From JBGPOS01 sp041488155 (GTDB lineage Bacteria > Chloroflexota > Dehalococcoidia > Tepidiformales > Tepidiformaceae), in NCBI GenBank assembly GCA_041488155.1, contig JBGPOS010000044.1, positions 1 through 32,180 of the forward strand: a DNA stretch of 32,180 bases, in the 5' to 3' direction. Of the stretch, positions 25,989 through 32,180 are shown piece after piece. Under the pieces are notes generated by a model, which ran no database searches, was not told the origin of the DNA, and saw only the letters and a list, made by a program, of their open reading frames with translations. The position numbers and the translations under genes are program-made. Positions within the stretch are counted from its first letter, which is position 1; each line of letters begins with the position of its first letter.

Positions 25989-26129
25989 AGAGGGATAGCG
26001 GGGCGAACGGGCGCACCGTACACCGTCAACGTTCGTAGCCTCGCCGGCCTCTCCCTCGCCGGCGGACGCCAGACGAATTGTGACGACCTCGTCCGTGCAG
26101 CGAGCCTGCACAAACTCAGCCCTCAGGGG

Positions 26130-26723
26130 TTGGCAACCCTCGCCCGCCTCGGCATTCGCACGGTTTGCGACTTCCGCTCGGCGGCAGAACGCACCCGGGA
26201 CGTGACACCGGACCTGACACCCCTCGGCATCGCAACCGTGGTAGCCCCCGTATTCGAGTCCGACGCTTCACCGGTCGGCCAGGCGACCGACGCCTTCCCC
26301 GGCTTCGCCCACGTCTACCGGCGAATGCTCGAGACCGGTGGCGCCGCCTTCGCCGCCCTGGCCAACACGATCGCCCACGCCCGCGGAGGCGTCCTCTTCC
26401 ACTGCGCGGCCGGCAAAGACCGCACCGGCTTGGCTGCCGCCTTGCTGCTCGACGTAGCCGGGGTCCACAGAGACGACATCATTGCCGACTACGCGATGTC
26501 CGGCAGCCGCCTTAGCGGAATGCTCGCAGCGTGGCTTCCGCGTATGGCAGAACGCGGGATTCCGATAGAGAAGGCCAACGCCCTGATGGACGCCCATCCC
26601 TGCGACATGGCCGTCACGCTCGACTTCATTCATTCGACCTGGGGTTCGGCCGAGGGCTACTTCCTCGACAACGGGCTCGCCCCCACGGCGCTCGGGATGC
26701 TCCAGCGGCGGCTCGTCGCCTGA
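26130..26723 (+). CDS. Tyrosine-protein phosphatase (Y_phosphatase3 type), start codon uncertain
   Basis: This is a cytosolic cysteine phosphatase of the bacterial PTP group that includes M. tuberculosis PtpB. The active-site loop is HCAAGKDRTG, with Cys92 and Arg98 counted from TTG 26130. RTVCDFRSAAER (10-21) is the usual DLRS strand, and the C-terminal half is intact. The odd point is the 5' end: family-like sequence (VNVRSLAGL, then a LVRAASLHKLS stretch) continues in frame upstream to a stop at 25986-25988, with no ATG, GTG or TTG in those 47 codons. Either translation begins at TTG 26130 and the first strand is lost, or the start has been destroyed by mutation or frameshift. The catalytic core looks functional; expression is doubtful. 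Confidence 0.6.
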   Translation: MATLARLGIRTVCDFRSAAERTRDVTPDLTPLGIATVVAPVFESDASPVGQATDAFPGFAHVYRRMLETGGAAFAALANTIAHARGGVLFHCAAGKDRTGLAAALLLDVAGVHRDDIIADYAMSGSRLSGMLAAWLPRMAERGIPIEKANALMDAHPCDMAVTLDFIHSTWGSAEGYFLDNGLAPTALGMLQRRLVA

Positions 26724-26811
26724 CCTAGCCCTCTCGCCCACGGCTCGGACTCCCTGCCCGGCGCAGCACCATCGCGAACTTGGCTCCGGGCTGATCGAGT
26801 CCCTCCGCCAG

Positions 26812-27471
26812 GTGCGCAGCCGGGACGACATCCACGTGGCCGTCATCACAGGGAACGGCCGTGCCTTCTGCGCCGGCGCAGATCTCCGCAGCCGCGCGGA
26901 CGGGCCGGCTGCAGCCAGTGGAGTGGCGGCACTCTTCCGCACCGACGAGGCCCTCGGGTTTCACGAGTTCGATGCGAAGAAGCCGATCATCGGCGCTGTG
27001 AACGGGTACGCCCTTGGCGGCGGCTTCGAGATCGCCCTCTCGTGTGACCTCCTCATCGCCAGCGAGGCGGCAACGTTCGGTTTGCCGGAGATTACGCTAG
27101 GGTTCTTTCCGCTGGCGGGCGCTCCAGTGAAGCTGCCGCGTGGCATCTCGCGCGCGATGGCGAACGACATGCTGTTCACCGGCGAACGGATCGATGCGAA
27201 AAAGGCCTACGAGTACGGAATCGTCAGCCGCGTCGTCCCGGCGGAAGAATTGCTGGCAACTGCGCAGGCCATGGCAGCAAAGATTGCCGGTTACGCGCCG
27301 CTCGCGGTCCGTTCGATGCTGGAATTGGTGAAGCGCCAGGGCAATCTCCCTGAAGGCGAGGCCATGCGTCTGGCGTCTACCATGCGCTGGGCCATCGGCC
27401 AGACAAGCGACGCGAAAGAAGGCCCCCGCGCCTTCGCCGAAAAGCGCACTCCCGTCTTCAAAGGCGAATAA
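26812..27471 (+). CDS. Enoyl-CoA hydratase/isomerase (crotonase fold), 5'-truncated
   Basis: This crotonase-family enzyme would hydrate enoyl-CoA thioesters. Oxyanion-hole loops are GRAFCAGADL (17-25 region) and GYALGGGFE. The two catalytic glutamates of hydratases are present as Glu73 in GGGFEIALSCD and Glu93 in LPEITLGF. With GTG 26812 it has 219 residues, about 40 fewer than usual. Homology-like sequence (RELGSGLIESLRQ) continues upstream in frame to about 26770 with no start codon. Only about 40 bp then remain to the phosphatase stop, too little for the missing first 25 or so residues. A deletion has apparently removed the original 5' end. It may be a pseudogene or a shortened but translated protein. 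Confidence 0.7.
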   Translation: MRSRDDIHVAVITGNGRAFCAGADLRSRADGPAAASGVAALFRTDEALGFHEFDAKKPIIGAVNGYALGGGFEIALSCDLLIASEAATFGLPEITLGFFPLAGAPVKLPRGISRAMANDMLFTGERIDAKKAYEYGIVSRVVPAEELLATAQAMAAKIAGYAPLAVRSMLELVKRQGNLPEGEAMRLASTMRWAIGQTSDAKEGPRAFAEKRTPVFKGE

Positions 27472-27534
27472 CCTTCCCCTGCCGCCGGGCCGGCGGCGAC
27501 CTGATTTACAACCAACTCCTGGAGCAGTCCGTCC

Positions 27535-28320
27535 ATGACCCACGAAGCCCCTCCCGGCCGCGTCCGCCACGAGCGCCTCGGCCACGTCTTGAAGATCACC
27601 ATCGAGAACGTCACCCGCCGAAACTCGTTCATCCCGGAGATGCTGCAGGAGCTTTCCGAAGCGCTGACACTCCTCGATGAAGACGACGAACTTCGCGCCG
27701 GCGTCCTCTGTGCCGACGGAGGGCACTTCACCGCCGGCCTCGATATGCCGAAGTTCTTCGGTCCCGACGCAACCCCGCGGACCGCGCCGGGCCAGGTTGA
27801 CGCCTTCCAGCTCACAAGGATGTGCCGCAAGCCGATCGTCGCCGCCGTCCAGGGGATCACGTACACCATCGGGATCGAGATGGTCCTCGCCTGCGACATC
27901 GTGGTGGCGGCTGATGACGTGCGCTTCTGCCAGATGGAGGCGAAGCGCGGCCTCGCTCCACTCGCGGGCGGCAATTTCCGATTCCTCACGCGCATGGGCT
28001 GGGGAGATGCGATGTACCACCTGCTCCTGGTCGACGAATTCGGTGCCGCCGAAGCGCACCGCATCGGCCTCGCCCAGGAAGTGGTGCCTGCGGGCAAGCA
28101 AGTGGAACGCGCGCTGGAACTCGCGGAGATCATCGCCAGGAACGCACCGATCGGCATTCAGATCACGAAGGCCACCGCGAGGAGGTTCTACGAAGCGGCC
28201 GAAGCCACGGCAATTGCCGCCCTCCCCGAAATTCGGGCCGCGGTTATGGGTACCGAGGACATGAAAGAAGGCATGCAGTCCTTCATCGAACGGCGCCCGG
28301 CGGTGTTCACGGGCCGGTAG
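27535..28320 (+). CDS. Enoyl-CoA hydratase/isomerase family protein
   Basis: This intact 261-aa crotonase-fold enzyme is a diverged paralogue of the preceding gene. ATG 27535 starts MTHEAPPGRVRHER. Oxyanion-hole segments are DGGHFTAGLD (61-70) and QGITYTIGIE (106-115). Glu115 and Glu135 (FCQMEAKRGL) fall at the two catalytic positions of enoyl-CoA hydratase. The usual GGG before the first Glu is replaced by IGI, so the reaction may differ (isomerase or hydrolase). It is followed after 31 bp by an LLM oxidoreductase gene, and the two are probably co-transcribed. The substrate is unknown, but it fits breakdown of a lipid-like or cyclic compound. Confidence 0.9.
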   Translation: MTHEAPPGRVRHERLGHVLKITIENVTRRNSFIPEMLQELSEALTLLDEDDELRAGVLCADGGHFTAGLDMPKFFGPDATPRTAPGQVDAFQLTRMCRKPIVAAVQGITYTIGIEMVLACDIVVAADDVRFCQMEAKRGLAPLAGGNFRFLTRMGWGDAMYHLLLVDEFGAAEAHRIGLAQEVVPAGKQVERALELAEIIARNAPIGIQITKATARRFYEAAEATAIAALPEIRAAVMGTEDMKEGMQSFIERRPAVFTGR

Positions 28321-28351
28321 CCGGCACCCGGGAACGAAAGGAAGAGTGACC

Positions 28352-29389
28352 ATGGTCAAGATCGCGACAGGTTTCGGTTCGGGGCGCGGCTGGGACGAGG
28401 CCGTGAGCTGGGTGCTGGAAGCCGAGAAGCTGGGCGTCGACAGCGTCTGGACGGCCGAAGCCTGGGGCTTCGATGCGGTGACGCCGCTCGCCTACCTCGC
28501 GGGAAAAACTGAAAAGGTGAAGCTCGGCACGTCGATCATGCAAGCCGGGACGCGCACGCCGGCCGCGGTCGCAATGACCGCGCTCACGATGCAGTCGCTT
28601 TCGAACGGTCGGTTCATCCTCGGGCTTGGGAACAGCGGACCGCAGGTCATCGAAGGTTGGCACGGCATCCGCTTCGACCGTCCGCTGCAACGTTTGCGCG
28701 AACTCGTCGAGATCGTGCGCATGGCCGCTTCCGGCGAACGAGTCACCTATGACGGGAAGGTCTATCAGCTCCCGCTCCCAGGAGGCGAGGGCCGTGCCCT
28801 GAAAGTGAGCGCTCCGCCGGCGCACGTGCCGATCTATCTCGCCACCCTCGGCCCCAAGAGCCTCGAAGTCACCGGGGAGATCGCCGATGGGTGGCTCGCC
28901 TCGTCATTCACGGCAGACAACTCGAAGCCGCTCCTCGATGCTATCCGGCGCGGCGCGGAGCGGGCTGGTCGCGATTTCAACTCTATCGAACGCCAGGCTG
29001 GCGGCGTCGTTCAGTTCGGCGACGACCTGGACAGGTTGATTGCCCCGCGGAAGAGCGGCTTCGCGTTCGAGATGGGCGCCATGGGCTCGCCGGAGCACAA
29101 CTTCTACAAGGATGCCTACGTCATGCAGGGGTTCGGTGAAGCGGCCAACCGTGTCCAGTCGCTGTGGCTGGAACGAAAGCGAGAAGAGGCTGCGGCCGCC
29201 GTCCCAGACGAACTGGTTATCAAGGCTAACCTGCTCGGCACGGAGTCGATGGTCAAGGAGCGGATTCGGGCATACCGGGACGCCGGAATCACATCCATCA
29301 GCGTTTCTCCCGCGGGGGAGACGCTCGCCGAACGCGTAGACACCCTCGGCAGGTTCATGTCGCTGGTGAACGACGTTAACGCGGAATAG
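28352..29389 (+). CDS. LLM class oxidoreductase, probably F420-dependent
   Basis: This 345-aa TIM-barrel oxidoreductase is of the luciferase-like family, in the subgroup that commonly uses coenzyme F420. The N-terminus VKIATGFGSGRG and SVWTAEAWGFDAVTPLAYLA (about residues 33-52) match that group, as do VKLGTSIMQ, LSNGRFILGLGNSGPQV and a C-terminal GITSISVSPAG. I favour ATG 28352, 9 bases after AAAGGA; GTG 28346 is two codons earlier and too close to that site. It is in an apparent operon with the crotonase upstream and the DinB-fold gene 42 bp downstream. Confidence 0.9.
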   Translation: MVKIATGFGSGRGWDEAVSWVLEAEKLGVDSVWTAEAWGFDAVTPLAYLAGKTEKVKLGTSIMQAGTRTPAAVAMTALTMQSLSNGRFILGLGNSGPQVIEGWHGIRFDRPLQRLRELVEIVRMAASGERVTYDGKVYQLPLPGGEGRALKVSAPPAHVPIYLATLGPKSLEVTGEIADGWLASSFTADNSKPLLDAIRRGAERAGRDFNSIERQAGGVVQFGDDLDRLIAPRKSGFAFEMGAMGSPEHNFYKDAYVMQGFGEAANRVQSLWLERKREEAAAAVPDELVIKANLLGTESMVKERIRAYRDAGITSISVSPAGETLAERVDTLGRFMSLVNDVNAE

Positions 29390-29431
29390 CACCTCCTGCC
29401 GAACTACCACACTGCAAGGAGACCGACACCA

Positions 29432-29956
29432 ATGGGTCAGCCCACAGAGGCCGAACGAGTCCGAAGCTACCTTTTGACTCAGGCAAACAAACTGAGTCTC
29501 CCTGACCTCGTTGCTAAGGTTCGGAGCGACACCGCTGGCCTGCCGCATGCTGCAGCATCGGTCCCCACAGCCAAGTTCTTCGAGCGCCCAGCCGCAGACG
29601 ATTGGTCGGCGGCCGAAGTATTCACCCACATCCTCGACATGAACGACAGGGGAGCAGCCTCCATCCGCGGAATATTGGAGGGCGGTGCAGTTCCTTCGAC
29701 CGTTCAGGATCTGATGACGGCCGGAACTCGTGAAGGCCTCAAAACGGCAACGGACTACTGGGCCGCGTACCAGGCAACACGCGAGCCGCTTCTCCGCCGC
29801 GTGCTTCAGGCGAAGGGCGACGAGCACCTGGAAGTCACCATCACCCACACCACGTTCGGACCATTCAGCTGGCGCGAGTGGCTGCTCTTCATGCGTGTTC
29901 ACGACCTCGATCACATGCGCCAGTTCCAGAGCATCGCCGCACACTTCGCACACTAA
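29432..29956 (+). CDS. DinB-family (DinB_2) four-helix-bundle protein
   Basis: This is a 174-aa soluble helical protein of the DinB/YfiT-like superfamily, whose members are metal-dependent and include bacillithiol or mycothiol transferases and enzymes of unknown role. His66 (EVFTHILDM) and the pair His157/His161 (RVHDLDHMRQF) form the expected metal triad. DDWSAAEV before the first His is also typical. ATG 29432 follows CAAGGAG by about 10 bases. It could serve in thiol-dependent detoxification next to the LLM and crotonase enzymes; that is inference only. Confidence 0.85.
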   Translation: MGQPTEAERVRSYLLTQANKLSLPDLVAKVRSDTAGLPHAAASVPTAKFFERPAADDWSAAEVFTHILDMNDRGAASIRGILEGGAVPSTVQDLMTAGTREGLKTATDYWAAYQATREPLLRRVLQAKGDEHLEVTITHTTFGPFSWREWLLFMRVHDLDHMRQFQSIAAHFAH

Positions 29957-29996
29957 GAGTCGGGCCCTTCACCGGCACCCCGGGGAGACGAACAAT

Positions 29997-30069
29997 GGAC
30001 TTTCGATTCGGAGCAAACGAGGAACAGCTGCGCACGGAAGTTCGCTCGTTCCTTGAATCGGCCCTTCCA
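29997..30069 (+). pseudogene. Acyl-CoA dehydrogenase, N-terminal fragment
   Basis: ATG 29997 opens MDFRFGANEEQLRTEVR and continues to SFLESALP. This is the standard start of acyl-CoA dehydrogenases, where DF.F..EE..LR.EVR.FL is the first helix. After about 25 codons the family pattern ends abruptly near 30069. The frame then continues into Arg-rich sequence that is the shadow of the next fragment. About 350 residues are missing. The remnant sits just after the crotonase/LLM/DinB genes, suggesting that this cluster once included a beta-oxidation dehydrogenase. Confidence 0.7.
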
Positions 30070-30295
30070 GGTGCTGTGCGAGGATATCACCGGGTTCCGC
30101 CGCGAAGCGGGCGCTCTCGTTGTGCGCTACGCGCCGGCCGGTGCCGACCTCTTCCGCGCGTTCGCCGAGGCCGAACGGAGATGCTGCTCCTGCCTCGGCT
30201 GGTTCATCGACGACGACGGCGGCCCGCAGCTGCGCATAGTCGCCGAGCCGTCGCAGCTAGACGCCTTCGAGCAACTTCTCTCTAGGGCCAGCTAA
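30053..30295 (+). pseudogene. 3' fragment of a small cysteine-containing protein fused to the dehydrogenase remnant
   Basis: In a different frame from the dehydrogenase start, the segment from about 30068 to 30295 reads REAGALVVRYAP, then FRAFAEAERRCCSCLGWFID and QLDAFEQLLSRA. This resembles the C-terminal half of small proteins often found near mercury-resistance genes, with a pattern of AE.ECC.FL followed by a short beta hairpin. The N-terminal third is absent. The only in-frame start is TTG 30053, inside the dehydrogenase fragment and without a ribosome-binding site. The family recognition is tentative. Confidence 0.45.
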
Positions 30296-30330
30296 GAGGA
30301 AGCGACGACAGGCTAAAGGGGGCCGGGGGT

Positions 30331-30470
30331 TCAGGCCATCCCGACGGCCGGGACCATTCCGAGTTGCTGCACCATGTGCATCGCGTCGAAGTACTCTCGT
30401 TCGGCGTGGACCGTGCCATCGCGAAACTCGAGCACGTCGCACACCGGGATTTCGATCTTCTCGCCCAAAC
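30331..30470 (-). pseudogene. SnoaL-like (NTF2-fold) protein, C-terminal fragment
   Basis: On the minus strand the last ~45 codons before TGA (30333-30331) read EKIEIPVCDVLEFRDG, then a VHAEREYFDAMHMVQQLG segment. This is the typical C-terminal strand pair of SnoaL-like nuclear-transport-factor-2-fold proteins. Upstream of about 30470 the frame becomes Arg/Pro-rich and unlike the family, so the N-terminal two thirds are missing. No start is visible. It is read as a decayed gene end. Confidence 0.55.
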
Positions 30471-30682
30471 TCGTGCAGCCTCCAATCTGCGTCGGCGTCG
30501 TTGGCGGCGCCCGCCGCACCCGCCTTCGTGGCAATGGGGTTGGTCGTGTTCGTCGTCCCCCCCGAAGGCAGTCGCGAGCAGCGAGGCGATCGAAAGCCCG
30601 ACCACCATCACCGATGGTCGACAGCACGCCGCCGCTGCCACGTGCCGCCGTCGGTCTCCCCAGGGCCGACGTGGCGGGGTCG
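30471..30682. other. Decayed stretch with a seven-C tract
   Basis: No intact gene is visible. A run of seven C (30557-30563; G on the minus strand) separates two minus-strand frames that each look protein-like: a hydrophobic MVVGLSIASLLATAF from ATG 30608, and after the run an Asn/Thr/Ala-rich TTNTTNPIATKAGAAGAAND. A one-base change in the run would join them. I cannot name the product. Confidence 0.3.
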
Positions 30683-31081
30683 TTATCCTTGGCCACCCTG
30701 CTCTGCAGGGTTGCCAGCTGCTTCCGCTGCTACGTCCTTTGCCGATTGTGCCGACGATGCTTCTTCCATCGCGTTGTCGTCAATGTAGGTCATCGAGTCC
30801 TGTTTCGCTCGCTCTTTTTCGCGGGTCTTCCTGACTCTCCTACGCTGTAGCTGACCCCTTCTTGCTGTCGCTAGATCGGCTGGAGCTTCCTTTCTCGACC
30901 CGGGGAAATCGTTCGATGCCTGGACCTTCTCCTGGCGCACCTCGGCGAGAGCGCCACCTTCACCTTCCCATCGCGCGAGGGCATCTCGGTCAAATGAGTC
31001 GACGGTCGATTCGTCGCTTGAGCGCCGGCCGCCCGACGAGGTGCGCCCGGAGCGAACAACCGATTTCCTGAGCCGTGCCAT
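30683..31081 (-). CDS. Hypothetical small hydrophilic protein
   Basis: This 132-aa ORF starts at ATG 31081, with GGGAG nine bases upstream on the minus strand. It is very polar, with many Arg, Ser, Glu and Ala and no membrane span. The segment DRDALARWEGEGGALAE (about residues 30-46) resembles a motif of short unannotated bacterial proteins and is the most gene-like part. The second half looks less ordered and its codon use is less GC3-biased, so a real shorter protein with a frame-altered tail is possible. The upstream Met at 31111 lacks a good site. Function unknown. Confidence 0.4.
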   Translation of the reverse strand: MARLRKSVVRSGRTSSGGRRSSDESTVDSFDRDALARWEGEGGALAEVRQEKVQASNDFPGSRKEAPADLATARRGQLQRRRVRKTREKERAKQDSMTYIDDNAMEEASSAQSAKDVAAEAAGNPAEQGGQG

Positions 31082-31181
31082 TTTGGCGGACTCCCTGTTG
31101 TCCTGGGACATTCTTGGCCGATCACCAGCGCCGGATGGAGCGGCAGCTTCGGATCCCGTTAGGACTGACTCCCGCGAAACC

Positions 31182-31385
31182 TTAGAGCTTCTTCACCTCG
31201 TCGATGATGCCGAGCAGCAGGCTGATATCGATACGGTCGCCAGGCTGCGGGTCCTGATAGATGGACTCCGCTGCCACGCGACCCTCGGAGACTCGGTCGG
31301 GCTCGTCCTTGAGCGCGTAAGCGACGCGATAGTACCGCGTGCCGTGGATATCGTAGGGCTGCACGGAGGCAAGGATGGCTTCCAC
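31182..31385 (-). CDS. 67-aa conserved-looking hypothetical protein
   Basis: This small protein starts at GTG 31385, without an obvious ribosome-binding site. It has an orderly beta-rich pattern: AILASVQPYDIHGTRYYRV, then AYALKDEPDRV, a DPQPGDRIDI strand, and a hydrophobic-then-basic end LLLGIIDEVKKL. No signal or membrane span is present. The regular alternation and compact size suggest a small beta-barrel-like domain. I do not recognise a characterised family. It is divergent from the channel gene to its right. Confidence 0.55.
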   Translation of the reverse strand: MEAILASVQPYDIHGTRYYRVAYALKDEPDRVSEGRVAAESIYQDPQPGDRIDISLLLGIIDEVKKL

Positions 31386-31638
31386 AACCGCATTCTATAG
31401 TTCCACCCCGGCTCTTCCACCCAGCCGAGGACTGGGCGCGTGGCGGCGAGGTCGCTAGTCCGCGCACGCCCCGAAGGTCGGTGCTAAGGCAACAGTTCTG
31501 GAACGTCTACTTCGGCCACAGTGGCCATGGGAGATACCTTCGTGGTCGCGGACGGATGAGCGCGCAACCCTACCTTGACCAGAACCCCTCGACCCATACC
31601 GCGTAGAATCGGCAGACCTCCCCGCCGCAGGCCGTCGG
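31386..31638. other. Intergenic stretch upstream of the channel gene
   Basis: I see no supported gene. GGCCACAGTGGCC at 31514-31526 is a perfect 6+1+6 palindrome that could be a regulator site or a short hairpin. The frame of the channel gene is open back to 31579, but nothing there looks like part of that protein. Confidence 0.35.
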
Positions 31639-32180
31639 TTGTCGCTCCTCGCTCTCCCTGCTGCTTGCTTCATCCTTTTCGTCCTGCTCGATGCCTTCGA
31701 AACGATGATCCTCCCCCGGCGAACTGCGCGCCGGCTTAGCATCTCCCGCGTCTGGTTCCGCCTGAGCTGGGCGCCGATGCGCAGCCTGGCCGCGCGCTTC
31801 CGCGGCGAGGGCTCCCGCGAATCGATGCTCAGCTTCTACGGTCGCCTCTCGCTTCTCCTCCTGCTCGCGCTCTGGGCGCTGCTCCTGGTCTTCGGCTTCG
31901 CCGGGATGCAATGGTCCCTCGGTACACACCTGCGCGATGTAGAAGGACAGACCGGCTTCGGCTCGACCCTCTTCTTCAGCGGCGAAACCTTCTTCACGCT
32001 CGGCCTCGGCGACGTTTCGCCCACCTCCACCTTCGCCCGGACCATCACCGTGATAGAAGCCGGGACCGGATTCGGCTTTCTGGCTCTCGTGATCGGCTAC
32101 TTGCCAGTGCTCTACCAGTCGTTCGCGCGACGCGAAGTTGGCATCACCCTGCTCGACGCGCGGGCCAGTTCGCCTCCCTC
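31639..32180 (+). CDS. Ion-channel (two-TM potassium channel) protein, 3' end outside the window
   Basis: This reading frame runs off the right edge without a stop. The first hydrophobic segment is LPAACFILFVLLDAFE, followed by a basic loop. A second span is LSLLLLLALWALLLVFGFA. Then comes a pore helix with selectivity filter TLGLGDVSP, matching the T.G.GD pattern of potassium channels, and a following span with GTGFGFLALVIGY. It looks like an Ion_trans_2-type channel. The likely start is TTG 31639, with AGG about 8 bases upstream; no ATG precedes the first span. The cytoplasmic part is not seen, so gating cannot be assessed. It is the second potassium-related locus in the window. Confidence 0.75.
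   Translation, partial: MSLLALPAACFILFVLLDAFETMILPRRTARRLSISRVWFRLSWAPMRSLAARFRGEGSRESMLSFYGRLSLLLLLALWALLLVFGFAGMQWSLGTHLRDVEGQTGFGSTLFFSGETFFTLGLGDVSPTSTFARTITVIEAGTGFGFLALVIGYLPVLYQSFARREVGITLLDARASSPP

Noticed and set aside
27097..28359. 420-codon minus-strand open frame across both crotonase genes
   Set aside because: It is antisense to two genes with conserved catalytic residues and has no motif of its own.

Overview
The window is GC-rich (clearly above 60% by eye) bacterial chromosomal DNA. Coding is dense, genes often overlap by 4 bp (ATGA/GTGA), GTG starts are common, and Shine-Dalgarno sites are strong. The mix of an oligopeptide-type ABC importer, a complete Kdp potassium pump, GH15 glucoamylase, two luciferase-like (LLM) oxidoreductases, crotonase-fold enzymes and a DinB-fold protein fits a free-living aerobic heterotroph. 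My best guess is Chloroflexota (Dehalococcoidia/Tepidiformia-like) or an actinobacterium. This is inference from gene content only; there is no rRNA or tRNA here to settle it.

Layout. (1) 155-7104, plus strand: one operon with a sigma70-like promoter, an operator-like palindrome and a UUCG-capped hairpin in its leader. It encodes a lipoprotein solute-binding protein, two Dpp-type permeases, a class III (GSA-aminomutase-like) aminotransferase and a transketolase split into two proteins. No ATPase subunit is present. It looks like an uptake-and-catabolism unit for an unidentified substrate. (2) 7229-8505, minus strand: a SAM methyltransferase and an isolated P27-type phage terminase small subunit. 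(3) 8906-15240: carbohydrate metabolism. A PEP-utilizing-domain protein without an ATP-grasp domain and a short-form 6-phosphogluconate dehydrogenase (minus strand) are followed by a divergent pair, glucose-dehydrogenase-like enzyme and GH15 glucoamylase. Together they suggest release of glucose inside the cell and its direct oxidation. (4) 15469-16599, minus strand: an LLM flavin-dependent oxidoreductase.

(5) 16939-25684, plus strand: an unusual kdp locus. A KdpD-C-terminal-like histidine kinase and KdpE come first, then a 62-aa unknown, a stand-alone receiver domain, a 27-aa membrane peptide, KdpF, KdpA, KdpB, KdpC, and last a separate KdpD N-terminal sensor protein. The two halves of KdpD are thus separate genes at opposite ends of the locus. 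(6) 25989-29956, plus strand: a tyrosine phosphatase without a proper start codon, a 5'-truncated enoyl-CoA hydratase, an intact crotonase paralogue, an F420-type LLM oxidoreductase and a DinB-fold protein. (7) 29997-30700: a decayed zone with fragments of an acyl-CoA dehydrogenase, a small cysteine-containing protein and a SnoaL-like protein. (8) 30683-32180: two small unknown genes and, running off the right edge, a potassium-channel-like protein with a TLGLGD filter.

No CRISPR array, insertion sequence, tRNA or rRNA was seen.
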